The notes: generated by a model from the letters alone, not told the origin. Positions 46,217 to 55,371 are shown, counted from the stretch's first letter. The stretch: 64,000 bases of DNA from Bifidobacterium asteroides (GCF_003202755.1 NZ_QGLK01000005.1:372001-436000); one strand, 5' to 3'. A program made the numbers and translations.

Positions 46217-47515
46217 TTACCGCTGGGACCGTTCCCTGCGTTCCTCATCTGTGCCATACCGTGCCTGGAGCCTGATCATGATGGTTCCGGCGATGGCCTC
46301 GATGATCACCACCCCTGCGAAGCCCCACATGGTGGTTCGAATGGCAGAAGGCACGACCAGGGCAGGTGTAACCAGGGCGAACAGGCCGCAGCACAGACGG
46401 GAGAAGCCGTTGATGAAACCCTGGATGGAGGCACGTATCTCGATGGGGAAGGATTCCTGAGTCCAGACCTTGTAGAGGGCTTCACCGGCCAGAGGGCTGC
46501 CCAGATTCATGAAGGCGGTGGCGCCGACGATTACCCACAGGTTGGTGCCGCCAAGGGAAAGAGCGACCATGGCGATGAAGGTGATGATGATGCCTGCTAC
46601 GAAGGCCTTGTTGCGGTATTTACCCCCGGCGATCGAAGCGAAGACGATGTTGAGGATCAGAGTCACGAAGTTGAGGATGATGCCCATACCGGTGGCCAGG
46701 GTCTGGGAGGCATGGGCATTGACCAGCATGAAAGTCTGGAACTGACCCCAGGTGTTGGCCAGCAGATTCCATCCCACATAGAAGATCAGGATGGCAGCAA
46801 AGAAACTCAGATACATCTTTTTGTTCGCGCCCATCATCACCTTGATCACCGAGACCTTTGCCCCGGTCTCAACCCCGGGCTCGGCTGCGTCGCGGCGATC
46901 AGCGGCCTCGTGGAAGGCACGGAAGGTGGGCGAGCATGTGCGCCAGAGCCAGGCGATCACGGCAAAAACAGCTAGAATCACGAAGACCACACGGCCTCCT
47001 GCCGCCCCTTGCATTCTGGAAACCAGAAAAGCGCAGATGAAGGAGATGAACACGCCGACCTGCCAGTAGACCTGAGTGGTGGATACCAGGCGAGCCGCCA
47101 GCGAATCATTGGGAGCATCATGAGAGACGACGGTCATCGACACCGGCAGATCCGCGCCTGAGGCCACGCCTGCAATGACCACTCCGACCAGAAGCATGGC
47201 ATAGGAGCCGGAGAATACGACGATGGCGGCCCCCACCGCATAGAGCAGATTGATCCAGTTGAAAAAGCGGACCCTGCCCACAGCGTCAGCGATGCGACCT
47301 CCGAAAAGGGACCCGAAGGCGATGGCGAAGGTCAAGGCACCCGACAGGACCCCCACCTGGCCATTGCTCAGCCCGAAACCCTGCTGCCAGACCGTGATGG
47401 TCGATGAGAGGCCCACAATGATGCCTGATCCCAGCATGGACCCGATGCCGGCGGCAACAGCCAGGGAGCCATAGCCTCCCAGCCCCTTGTCCGCATTAGA
47501 AGTGCTGTCTGCCAT
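46217..47515 (-). CDS. MFS transporter (sugar/metabolite-proton symporter type), first gene of rhamnoside operon
   Basis: A 432-residue MFS carrier with 12 segments, closer to the sugar-porter/MHS group than to the other two carriers here: FGGRIADAVGRVRFF is the helix 2-3 loop and ESFPIEIRASIQGF the second-half family motif. ATG 47515 follows a good AGAGGAG site; two upstream Met codons are less well placed. It is divergent from the LacI regulator, with two palindromes in between. The substrate is likely a rhamnose-containing glycoside. Confidence 0.9.
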   Translation of the reverse strand: MADSTSNADKGLGGYGSLAVAAGIGSMLGSGIIVGLSSTITVWQQGFGLSNGQVGVLSGALTFAIAFGSLFGGRIADAVGRVRFFNWINLLYAVGAAIVVFSGSYAMLLVGVVIAGVASGADLPVSMTVVSHDAPNDSLAARLVSTTQVYWQVGVFISFICAFLVSRMQGAAGGRVVFVILAVFAVIAWLWRTCSPTFRAFHEAADRRDAAEPGVETGAKVSVIKVMMGANKKMYLSFFAAILIFYVGWNLLANTWGQFQTFMLVNAHASQTLATGMGIILNFVTLILNIVFASIAGGKYRNKAFVAGIIITFIAMVALSLGGTNLWVIVGATAFMNLGSPLAGEALYKVWTQESFPIEIRASIQGFINGFSRLCCGLFALVTPALVVPSAIRTTMWGFAGVVIIEAIAGTIMIRLQARYGTDEERRERSQR

Positions 47516-47651
47516 ATTTTTCTCCTCTGTCATTGAGGCGAGCGCCGGGCGCGACCTTGCATATCGAAGCCCGACACCGGTCATTTTTTATTTTTCATTC
47601 CATATATAAGGCGAGAGACTGCCTTGTCATGGATTAATACTAACTCACTTT

Positions 47652-47682
47652 TTGAAAATTTCAATCCTTGTTTCCAAACAAG
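47652..47682. promoter_or_regulatory. Two adjacent palindromes in the rhamnoside control region
   Basis: TTGAAAATTTCAA (47652-47664; 6-bp arms) and CTTGTTTCCAAACAAG (47667-47682; 7-bp arms) lie side by side between the divergent MFS and LacI-type genes. They are good candidates for operator and promoter-overlapping sites of the local repressor or a global catabolite regulator. Neither has the central CG typical of many LacI sites. Confidence 0.5.
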
Positions 47683-47758
47683 ACTCGGTACTGCCGGAAG
47701 CTAAGCGTTAGGCTGGTTTTACGCGATAATCATGGTCAGCAGGAAGGAATCCGACACA

Positions 47759-48811
47759 ATGTCGTCCGCACAAGACGCAGCCGTCCCGTCAGGCAGAGGC
47801 AAGGTGGGCGTTGCAGACATCGCCCAGAAAGCCGGAGTCTCGCTGGGCACTGTCTCTAATTATCTGAACTATCCCGACCGCGTCTCGCAGACTCTGAAAG
47901 AACGCATCAGCGCAGCAATAGACGAACTCGGCTATGTGCCCCGCCCAGCTCGTGGAGCCGCGGCCCTGACCGGACAGTCCACCATCGGCATCATCATGAC
48001 CGATATCGAGCATTCCCTGTTCACCTCCGTATTCGAAGGGGCTCAGGAAATCTGCGAAGACAAGGACATGCAGCTGATAGGCACCAATGCTTATTCCGAT
48101 TCGAAACGCCAGACCAGCCTGCTCAAGCTCTTCTACTCACTGGGCGTCAAGGGGGTTATTCTCTGCAGCGTAGTGGACTGCACCGCTGACTTGGAGTGGG
48201 CGGCCTCGGTCAAGCTGCCCGTAGTGCTGGTCGATCATGTGGAGCCCAGCAGCAAAACCAAAAACTGCAGCGTCCTGGAGAACAACCTCGCCGTAGGGCA
48301 GATGGCGACCAGGCATTTGCTGGAAGCTGGATGCCAACACATCGCCTTCGTATCCCACTCCTTCGACTATCAGTCCATATACGACCGCTATACGGGGGTT
48401 CAGCGGGCCATGCGAGAGCAGTCCCAGGCCAAGTTGTCAATCATCGACTCACACGGAATCATGATAGAAGACGGCTATGAGGTCGGCTGCGAGATCAGCC
48501 AGCTCCCGCCTACGACAGTCCCTGACGGCATCATTGCCGGCACCGATGTGCTCGGGGTGGGAATCATCAATGCCCTGCAGGAGAAGCACAGATATCGCGT
48601 ACCCGACGACATCAAAATCATCGGCACCGAAGGTGCCCGCACGGGCAACTATCCCAAGGTCCCCTTGTCAGTCGTCGCTGCGCCCGGCGTCGACATGGGC
48701 CGCAAGGCCGCAGCCCTATTGATGGACGAGTTCAGCAACTCCCGGCATGTACACGGCTCTGTATTGATTGAACCGATTCTGGTGGAGCGGGATTCAAGCC
48801 GGGCGGCATAA
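47759..48811 (+). CDS. LacI-family regulator of the rhamnoside locus
   Basis: A 350-residue repressor. After about 14 flexible residues comes the helix-turn-helix VGVADIAQKAGVSLGTVSNYL, the hinge region PARGAAALTGQ, and a sugar-binding domain starting TIGIIMTDIEHSLF and including IIGTEGART where most have IGFDD. ATG 47759 follows AAGGA at 10 bases; an ATG at 47732 is possible. It is divergent from the MFS-GH78-MFS operon and likely represses it until rhamnose or a rhamnoside appears. It is convergent with the AlbA_2 gene. Confidence 0.92.
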   Translation: MSSAQDAAVPSGRGKVGVADIAQKAGVSLGTVSNYLNYPDRVSQTLKERISAAIDELGYVPRPARGAAALTGQSTIGIIMTDIEHSLFTSVFEGAQEICEDKDMQLIGTNAYSDSKRQTSLLKLFYSLGVKGVILCSVVDCTADLEWAASVKLPVVLVDHVEPSSKTKNCSVLENNLAVGQMATRHLLEAGCQHIAFVSHSFDYQSIYDRYTGVQRAMREQSQAKLSIIDSHGIMIEDGYEVGCEISQLPPTTVPDGIIAGTDVLGVGIINALQEKHRYRVPDDIKIIGTEGARTGNYPKVPLSVVAAPGVDMGRKAAALLMDEFSNSRHVHGSVLIEPILVERDSSRAA

Positions 48812-48892
48812 TCTCGAGAAAAAGACATTCACCATGTTATGACCCTGCTTCATCATGGCCGCCCGGCAATGCCTGCCCTTACGGTATGCCAT

Positions 48893-50425
48893 TCACGGCT
48901 GCTTCCCCGAAGACACTTCAGAGAAGGAATCATTGGCCACATATCGTTGGTACTTGCTCCGGGGTCTATCGGGAAGCGTCATGGAGAGTGCATTTTCTAC
49001 GAGCAGCGGCTCGATGTACCGCCTGCGGACATAGTACTTGCCTAATCCCAGCGCATGCGCAACACTCTCGAGCGATTGGGGCTCCTTGCAGAAATCGAGA
49101 ATCCTGTCTCGTATTCCAATGCTCTTCTTCGCAGGATCTGATACTGCGGTTCCGGACCAAGGAACGGTTGCTTCCGCCGCACCAGCACGCTCCGGCACAG
49201 AGTAGAAGCGCACAGTGAAGGAAGCCTGCCGATCCTGAAACTCTACAGGCTTATATCCACACTGTTTGGCCTCCTCGCGGATAGCCGGAATCCCTGAGTG
49301 CCGATTCTCGGCAATACCCTCAATCTCCAGCAGACTGACCAGGGTAGGGTTCCTGGTCTGACTGTTGGCAAAGCCCAAGTCGTTGATGCTCTGACCGCCA
49401 TATACACCACCAGGATTCCAGCATTCAAGACGATCGGCAAAGAGCGTCAATCTGACCGGCGTTCCGTTGCAGTATGGGCCATAGTCACGATGCATCAATG
49501 CGTTGGTCAGGATTTCCCTGACTGCGGTTTCGGGATACTCAGGAATATCAGTGCGCACCCCATCCCTGATCACCGTCCTGGTTCTGCTGTTGCGCCGCAC
49601 AAAGGCCATGGCATCCTCAAGCATGCGGTCAATGGTCCCTTCAAAGCGCTGATTGTCAAGGAACCGCTCTCCCCCAAGACCAGTTCCGGCCTTGGTTCCC
49701 GGCACAACCACGGCGGTAATGCAGAGGTTCGGATACACCTGCTGCGGGTATTCGCCAAGGGTCATCAGACCTGCAAGAGTGGGAGATCCACGACGGCAGA
49801 CACCTGATAGCTCCAGGATCTCGTCCTCATTCCTTCTGGCCAGGAGCGGGCGTTCCCGCTGTGCGCGACTAATGAAATCATGACGTTTTCCTGGGTTCAA
49901 CATATCGGAATCGGCCTGAGGGTCTACCGATACATCGTCGCGCCGACCGTCCTTGAAAGTCTCGATCTCATACAGCTGCGTAGGCGTCATGCGGGCATCG
50001 GCATCCCCGATCCGGGTGTAGCTGCCTGCGCTGATGCCTGCTGTCTTACGGTAGACAGGCCTCTCGCCCATGGGTTTGCCGTTGATGTAAGCCGACACCA
50101 CGGTCTTGCCGTCAATCAGGCTTTCGCTATAGACCGGTCTGACCTCGGGATACATCTCTTTGCCCTGTGCCGTTACCGCCTTTTCCAGCTCCTGCGCGTC
50201 ATGGACGCCGACAACCTCAAATCCAAGACTTTCATCCAGCCCGAATACGATGATGCCGCCCTCGTTTTGGTTGGAAAACGACGACAGCGAGTCATACACC
50301 TTCGGAGTCCCCTGGCTGGCGGCTTTGACTTCTATCGATTGGCCTTCGCAACCCTTGCGCTGAATCGAACGCACAACCTCCTCCAGCGACAGATCGTTTT
50401 GTTCAGCGTCATCTGATTGTTGCAT
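48893..50425 (-). CDS. AlbA_2/Schlafen-like DNA-binding regulator with ATPase-like domain
   Basis: A 510-residue protein. Residues about 25-145 form an AlbA_2 (Schlafen-like) domain (IEVKAASQG, LSSFSNQNEGGIIVFGLDE). The middle carries the HATPase_c_4-like block of RecG-related transcription factors (YPETAVREILTNALMHRDYG, then ADRLECWNPGG), and the last 100 residues a probable winged helix (RILDFCKEPQSLESVAHALG). Such proteins are seen as regulators and sometimes in defence loci; the role here is unknown. ATG 50425 follows AGGGG. Its promoter is wrapped by a TTACTAAA repeat array, suggesting autoregulation. Confidence 0.85.
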   Translation of the reverse strand: MQQSDDAEQNDLSLEEVVRSIQRKGCEGQSIEVKAASQGTPKVYDSLSSFSNQNEGGIIVFGLDESLGFEVVGVHDAQELEKAVTAQGKEMYPEVRPVYSESLIDGKTVVSAYINGKPMGERPVYRKTAGISAGSYTRIGDADARMTPTQLYEIETFKDGRRDDVSVDPQADSDMLNPGKRHDFISRAQRERPLLARRNEDEILELSGVCRRGSPTLAGLMTLGEYPQQVYPNLCITAVVVPGTKAGTGLGGERFLDNQRFEGTIDRMLEDAMAFVRRNSRTRTVIRDGVRTDIPEYPETAVREILTNALMHRDYGPYCNGTPVRLTLFADRLECWNPGGVYGGQSINDLGFANSQTRNPTLVSLLEIEGIAENRHSGIPAIREEAKQCGYKPVEFQDRQASFTVRFYSVPERAGAAEATVPWSGTAVSDPAKKSIGIRDRILDFCKEPQSLESVAHALGLGKYYVRRRYIEPLLVENALSMTLPDRPRSKYQRYVANDSFSEVSSGKQP

Positions 50426-50461
50426 ACAGGCCCCTACAAATTGATAATCTCTGTTATCTTT

Positions 50462-50512
50462 ATCATACAGATTTACTAAAGAATGGCAAACTTTAGTAAT
50501 TGATTACTAAAA
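50462..50512 (-). promoter_or_regulatory. Promoter and triple-site operator of the AlbA_2 gene
   Basis: Leftward -35 TTGCCA (50484-50489) and -10 TATGAT (50462-50467) have a 16-base spacer. Around the -35 lie TTACTAAAG (50473-50481), CTTTAGTAA (50491-50499) and TTACTAAAA (50504-50512); the last two form a perfect 9-bp inverted repeat with a 2-base centre (50492-50511). Protein binding here would close the promoter. Confidence 0.7.
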
Positions 50513-50638
50513 TAATCGCTAAAAATTGATGTTTTTATAATTATCAATCCATGATTAACACTATTTCCAGATCTTTATCACTGTGCAATTTTTAGTCGGA
50601 CACCGAGTTGGCCGTGGCCGATATTCACCCCGCCTCAT

Positions 50639-52147
50639 TCACTGCACCGGCAAAGATACCGTGACTACTGCGCCATTGCCATCGGTTGCATTCCCCAGGG
50701 TCAGGCGGCCTCCTGCACTCTCGACAGTTGACCGGGCGGCAGCCAGGCCGATGCCATGGTGGCCGCCGGAGCCGTGCCGACTGCTGTCAGCCTGATAGAG
50801 CCATTCCGTGGCGTGGGCCAGAGCCCGGCTGCTAAATCCTGGACCCTGGTCATGCACGGTCACGACCAAGGCTCGCCCGCCCTCCTGGCCATACTCCAGC
50901 TTCCATGTCAGCGTCACCAGACCATGGTCCGGCGAGTAGTCAGCCGCGTTGGCCACGATGTTCATGATCGCCCGGGCAAGGTCAACAGCATTACCGGAAA
51001 CCTGGCCAGTCTCTGAACCCAGGCGGTCATCCCTCTCGAGTCGCAGACCCCGAGCATTGAGGTACCCCTGGGCCTGGTTGTCGACCATATCCCTCAAGGC
51101 AACTGTCGTGACCCCGGATCGCTCTGAAGCGGTGCCCATGGAACCCTGGCTGATGGCCTGGGCATAGTCGGCCATCTCACGGATGGCATCCTCAATGGAG
51201 TCCAGGTAGGACTGCTGCTCCTGGCTGAGCCCGGTCTCCCCCAGCAGGTCGGCGTTGCCTCGCATGATGGTCAGCGGCGTCTTCAAGTCGTGAGCCAGAG
51301 CCGCCACCTGCCGACGCTGGGACTCCTGGGCCGTCCAGGTCTTCTCCAGCGATTCCCTCAACGTGACGCGCATCCTGTCGAAGGACCCCAGCACCCGGTT
51401 GATCTCCAGCACGTTGCTGCAGGGCAGTGAGGCGTCCAGGTCCTGCCGCCCTATGTCGTCAGCCACCTGGTTGAAGACCTTGAGCTTGGACGATATGACA
51501 TGGGCCGCCCGCAGCCCGACCAACAGGAGGGTGAGCAGCAAAGCGATCCCGTAAGACGCGAGCAGCAGGTTCTGGGGATTGGGATAGCGGTCCCGGGTCT
51601 GCCTTGACGCCCACTGCGGCTGAATCCGATAGGCCAGAACGCATGGCCGCCCATCGGCTGTGGCATAGACGACATAGGTCGCATCCGGCTTTGCGCGAGT
51701 GGCAAGGGGCCGTCCCGTCTTCTCTCTCCGCTCTTCCGATGGCTTAGATACGCTATGCGCCCGATGGTCGGCGGCCAGCTGATCGGCCTCGCTGGCCATG
51801 CCGCCCTTCATATCGCCCCCCACGGGATGCCCTTGACTGTCATAGGTTCGGTACCAGTAGGCGGCGGGAATCAGGGATTCGACAACAGTGGTCGTACGGC
51901 CAATGGAGCGCCCCACCTTCTCCAGATGCTGCTCGCCATAGTTGGCCCAGAAGAAGTCGCCCCTGGCCCCCAGGTTTATCCAGACCATATATATGCCGGC
52001 GAACAGCAGAGCCAGAATCAGCAGCACGTAGAGAAAGTATCTGATGATCAGCAGAACGATGGGCATTCCCCTGCGGCTTGGCCGGCCCCTGCCGTCGAGG
52101 CTCTGCTCCATCGGCGACTCGGGCGCGCCGTCAGTCAGGCCACCCAT
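50639..52147 (-). CDS. Sensor histidine kinase (HisKA) beside LanFEG-like transporter
   Basis: A 502-residue kinase with two membrane helices (about 29-58 and 196-215) flanking an extracellular domain of about 135 residues, then a HAMP-like linker, HisKA with phospho-acceptor His286 in ALAHDLKTPLT, and HATPase with N-box NIVANAADYSPDHG and glycine box GIGLAAARS. The extracellular domain would sense the inducer, by analogy to NisK/SpaK-type kinases a lantibiotic or envelope signal. Its start overlaps the response-regulator gene by 13 bases. Confidence 0.92.
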   Translation of the reverse strand: MGGLTDGAPESPMEQSLDGRGRPSRRGMPIVLLIIRYFLYVLLILALLFAGIYMVWINLGARGDFFWANYGEQHLEKVGRSIGRTTTVVESLIPAAYWYRTYDSQGHPVGGDMKGGMASEADQLAADHRAHSVSKPSEERREKTGRPLATRAKPDATYVVYATADGRPCVLAYRIQPQWASRQTRDRYPNPQNLLLASYGIALLLTLLLVGLRAAHVISSKLKVFNQVADDIGRQDLDASLPCSNVLEINRVLGSFDRMRVTLRESLEKTWTAQESQRRQVAALAHDLKTPLTIMRGNADLLGETGLSQEQQSYLDSIEDAIREMADYAQAISQGSMGTASERSGVTTVALRDMVDNQAQGYLNARGLRLERDDRLGSETGQVSGNAVDLARAIMNIVANAADYSPDHGLVTLTWKLEYGQEGGRALVVTVHDQGPGFSSRALAHATEWLYQADSSRHGSGGHHGIGLAAARSTVESAGGRLTLGNATDGNGAVVTVSLPVQ

Positions 52148-52866
52148 TGGTACCCCACTGACCAGATGGTCCTGATGGGGTCCACCCCCAGGGCTTTGAG
52201 CTTGCGCCGGGCATTGCTCAGATGCACTCTTACCGAAGCCGTGGCATCGCTGTCCGCATCGTCGGCGGCCGGATCATCCTCTGCGGCCAGGCAGGCCTCC
52301 CATATCTGCATGGGCGCGTAGGCCCGACCGGGATGTTCTGCCAGCAGGGCGCATATGCGGTATTCCGCATCCGTCAGATTGGCGTTGTGCCCGTCCACCC
52401 TGATCTGCCGCGCCTGAAGGTCCATGTCCAAGGATCCGAAATGCAAGAGCGGGCGCCCGCGCCGACTGCCCTGGGAAAGCCTCGCCCTGACCTTGGCTCG
52501 GAGCTCGGCAATGCCGAAGGGCTTGCGTATATAGTCGTCGGCACCCAGACCATAGGCCAGGACCGCACTGTCCTCATCGGTCTTGGCCGTCAGAAAGATG
52601 ATCGGGCAGGACACCCGTTCCCTGATGGCAGCCAGGAGGGCAAAGCCGTCCATGTGAGGCATCATGACATCGCAGAGAATCAGGTCGACCGAGGACAGGT
52701 CCATGCTTACAACTTTCCGCGACTCGTTGACCACGGTCACGGCATAGCCGTCCTTGGACAGGGCCGCCATCAGCAGGGTGGTGATCCTTGGATCGTCATC
52801 CACCACCAGGATGGAGGCCCGATACCGATCGTCCCCGGGGGAACCTCCGGCGTGCACGTCAGCCAC
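52135..52866 (-). CDS. OmpR-family response regulator
   Basis: A 243-residue regulator: receiver domain with acidic pocket DDD (residues 23-25), phospho-acceptor Asp66 in ILCDVMMP, Lys in YIRKPFG, then the winged-helix effector ending in RTIWSVGYQW. GTG at 52866 is taken as start because an AAAGGAG site precedes it at six bases; the longer frame upstream runs through the tandem repeats and has no domain. It pairs with the kinase downstream and most likely controls the LanFEG-like genes. Confidence 0.92.
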   Translation of the reverse strand: MADVHAGGSPGDDRYRASILVVDDDPRITTLLMAALSKDGYAVTVVNESRKVVSMDLSSVDLILCDVMMPHMDGFALLAAIRERVSCPIIFLTAKTDEDSAVLAYGLGADDYIRKPFGIAELRAKVRARLSQGSRRGRPLLHFGSLDMDLQARQIRVDGHNANLTDAEYRICALLAEHPGRAYAPMQIWEACLAAEDDPAADDADSDATASVRVHLSNARRKLKALGVDPIRTIWSVGYQWVA

Positions 52867-52937
52867 GATTGGCTCCTTTTCTGCGCTTAGCGACCCGGCC
52901 CAGCAACGTTTGAGAATGGACCTTTTGCAGGCCAGGA

Positions 52938-52990
52938 TTCTTGTAAGCCTGATTTCTTGCAGGACGATTTTCTTGCAGGACAGATTCCTT
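52938..52990. repeat. Tandem 16-bp-period direct repeats upstream of the response regulator
   Basis: TTTCTTGCAGGA occurs exactly at 52953-52964 and 52969-52980, and degenerate units (TTCTTGTAA from 52938, TTCCTTACGGA from 52985) extend the array on both sides with a 15-16 base period. The array lies 70-125 bases upstream of the GTG start. OmpR-family proteins commonly bind such direct repeats, though usually with a 10-11 base period. Confidence 0.55.
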
Positions 52991-53016
52991 ACGGACCGGA
53001 TGCCCTGCAATCCAGT

Positions 53017-53841
53017 CTAATCGCTGGCCTTTCGCCGATCCTCGAACCTGCCGATCCAGAGCAAGAGGGCCAGGCCCAAGGTCAGGGTGAGGACCAGACA
53101 GGGAACCAGATTATCCACAGCCGTCACGCCGATTGAGGCACGCAGGCCCTCCCCTCCCGGCATGGTCAAGGCCAGGGCCTGCTCGATCCCCAGGGAGCCG
53201 AACCTGGTAGGCCAGGTAAAGGGTATCCACCGGCTGATCCCGGGCGTGCTCGCGACACCGGATAAAGTACGGCTGTACAGGCCGTTGAAGAGGCCACCAA
53301 GGGAACTGATGGATACCCCGGTGCCAAGGACACCAATGGCGATGGTCGCATTCCGGCCGAAGCTCAGGGCCAGGGCGATGGAGAAAAGGTAGAGGCAGAG
53401 GGAACCGCCTGCCATGCCCAGGGTGGCGAGCGCGACGGCCGAGATTGGTGCGCCCAGTCCGCCAGCCAGAGCCATGGGCAGGCAGAATGCCAGAGCCGCC
53501 AAGGCCAGGGCCAGCAGACCCAGAAGCCAGAGCACCAGGACCTTGGCTGCCAGACCCAGACGGCGGCTGGGAATCCCCAGAAGGTTGGCCATGTCGCCGG
53601 CCTCACGCTCAGTCTCGATGTTTATGGCAACTACGATGGCAGCCATTAGGGGCATGAAAGCGCCTAGGACCTGAAAGAAGGCATCGGTCTCCAACCCGGG
53701 ATCATAGGGGGCTGCGGCGAAGTAGGCACCGCAGACGAGTCCGGCCGCCAACCCGCAGACGACATGGATGGCGATAAGCACAGATCCGTGCAATCTCACG
53801 ACTTCCGAGGCCACGACCCGGCCGACTGTCATCCCAGCCAT
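53017..53841 (-). CDS. Lantibiotic-immunity ABC permease (MutG/EpiG-like, LanG)
   Basis: A 274-residue ABC-2-like permease with six membrane segments. The pattern GAFMPLMAAIVVAINIETEREAGDMANLL, shortened to INIETEREAGDMANLLG, matches the MutG/EpiG/SpaG group of lantibiotic self-protection transporters. It starts one base after the stop of the LanE-like gene. With LanF and LanE it would expel lantibiotics from the membrane to the medium. No lantibiotic biosynthesis gene lies beside it. Confidence 0.82.
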   Translation of the reverse strand: MAGMTVGRVVASEVVRLHGSVLIAIHVVCGLAAGLVCGAYFAAAPYDPGLETDAFFQVLGAFMPLMAAIVVAINIETEREAGDMANLLGIPSRRLGLAAKVLVLWLLGLLALALAALAFCLPMALAGGLGAPISAVALATLGMAGGSLCLYLFSIALALSFGRNATIAIGVLGTGVSISSLGGLFNGLYSRTLSGVASTPGISRWIPFTWPTRFGSLGIEQALALTMPGGEGLRASIGVTAVDNLVPCLVLTLTLGLALLLWIGRFEDRRKASD

Positions 53842-53842
53842 G

Positions 53843-54679
53843 TCAGTTGGTCTCCTTCCGCGAGAACCAGATGCCCGTCAGGACGGACAGAAGCAGGAAC
53901 CAGACCAGACCGGCCACCAAGGCCGTCAGGCTTTGCCCGCCGAAGACAGACAGCGCAGCCTTGATGGGACTGTTGTCTTCAGTCTCCAGGGGCACACCAT
54001 CAGGCATGACCTTCATGAAGGGCACCGGCAGGTTGATCATGGCGGCGGGCGGCAGGAAGGGCCATAGCCGTTGGCTTCCCCAGAAGATGATTGAGACCAG
54101 CAGGTCCACCATGTAAGGCAGGCCAAATCCAATCAGAACACCGAACCGGGTGGTCAGTGCCAATCCCACCGGTATCATCCAGGAGCAGGCCAGGACCAGC
54201 ATCAGGGCACTGACTACAAAATCGACTAGGGAGGGGCCTTGAACCCCGGAAACGGCGACCATGAGTGCCGAAAGGCCCAGAGCCAGCAGGGTGGCAATGC
54301 CGATCAGAAGCAGGCAATATACAATCTTGGCCCACCAGACCAGAACTGGCGCGGCAGGCAGGGCCAGAGTGGTCCTCCACCGCTGCTTTCCGTCGAGGTT
54401 GGCCACAGCAACGCTTATCAGGGCGGTCATGGCCGGTAGGAGCAGAACATACCAGTAGTTGACCCAGGAAGGCATCCAGATATGCAATCCGAACGCGAAG
54501 CAAGCCACGATGACAATGAGCACCAGAGGGAAAGCCAAAGCCATCCTCCTGGGCGCGGCCGACCGGCCTTTTATGATCTCCGCTACCAGGATCCTGCCGA
54601 AGGGGATGCCATTGCCCCTGGTTCCGACCCTTTCAGCCGTGTCCTGCTGAATAAGTTCGTCAGTATTCCTGCTGCTCAT
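53843..54679 (-). CDS. Lantibiotic-immunity ABC permease (MutE/EpiE-like, LanE)
   Basis: A 278-residue permease, six membrane segments after an N-terminal tail of about 40 residues. The segment VANLDGKQRWRTTLALPAAPVLVWWAK (short: ANLDGKQRWRTTLALP) is characteristic of the MutE/EpiE/SpaE group. Its ATG overlaps the ATPase stop (ATGA). Codon use and GC are like the core genome, suggesting long residence. Confidence 0.82.
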   Translation of the reverse strand: MSSRNTDELIQQDTAERVGTRGNGIPFGRILVAEIIKGRSAAPRRMALAFPLVLIVIVACFAFGLHIWMPSWVNYWYVLLLPAMTALISVAVANLDGKQRWRTTLALPAAPVLVWWAKIVYCLLLIGIATLLALGLSALMVAVSGVQGPSLVDFVVSALMLVLACSWMIPVGLALTTRFGVLIGFGLPYMVDLLVSIIFWGSQRLWPFLPPAAMINLPVPFMKVMPDGVPLETEDNSPIKAALSVFGGQSLTALVAGLVWFLLLSVLTGIWFSRKETN

Positions 54680-55371
54680 CGCGACCTCCTGAGCACGTCC
54701 ATGAACAGCCCCTCCAGGTCCTCCCCGGTGTGCAGTTCATTCTCGTAGGCCAGGCGACCGTCGGCGATGATGCCGATGTGATCCGCCAGGATTGACACTT
54801 CTGAGAGGATATGGCTGGAGACGATCACACTCATCCCCTGCTGCGGAAAGCTGCGGATCATCCCCCTCAGCTCCTCGATTCCCAGCGGATCCAGCCCGTT
54901 GGTGGGCTCGTCCAGGATCAACAGACGGGGTTTGGTCAGGATGGCGTTGGCTATCCCCAGGCGCTGTTTCATACCCAGGGAAAACTGTCCAGCCTTCTTG
55001 GAGCCCGTATCGCTAAGTCCGGCAATGGAGAGCACCTGGTCGATCCGCTCATCGGGGAGGCCGAAGAGGGTCGTGCGCACCTTGAGGTTCTGGCGGGCCG
55101 TCAGATTGGGGTAGACGGGCGGCTGCTCGATCAGGGCGCCGATGTCGTAGAGGTCCCGGCGTGACCAGGGGTGTCCATCCAGAATCATGGATCCGCCAGT
55201 GGGGTGCAGCATGCCTGTGACCATCTTCAAAGTAGTGGATTTTCCAGCCCCGTTTGGACCCAGGAGCCCGTAGACTCCGCCCTCGGGGACATGCAGGGAC
55301 ACCTGGTCGACGGCCCGCTGTCCGTGGCCGAAGACCTTGGTCAGCCCCTCGGTCCGCAATATGTAACGCAT
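54676..55371 (-). CDS. Lantibiotic-immunity ABC ATPase (LanF-like)
   Basis: A 231-residue ATPase with Walker A GPNGAGKSTTLKMVTG, Q-loop LIEQPPVYPNLT, signature FSLGMKQRLGIANA and Walker B LLILDEPTNGLDPLG. The E in LIEQP (the E-loop in place of the usual Q-loop glutamine) is a hallmark of LanF-type immunity ATPases. ATG 55371 follows AGGAGC. First gene of a five-gene run: LanF, LanE, LanG, response regulator, kinase. Confidence 0.87.
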   Translation of the reverse strand: MRYILRTEGLTKVFGHGQRAVDQVSLHVPEGGVYGLLGPNGAGKSTTLKMVTGMLHPTGGSMILDGHPWSRRDLYDIGALIEQPPVYPNLTARQNLKVRTTLFGLPDERIDQVLSIAGLSDTGSKKAGQFSLGMKQRLGIANAILTKPRLLILDEPTNGLDPLGIEELRGMIRSFPQQGMSVIVSSHILSEVSILADHIGIIADGRLAYENELHTGEDLEGLFMDVLRRSR

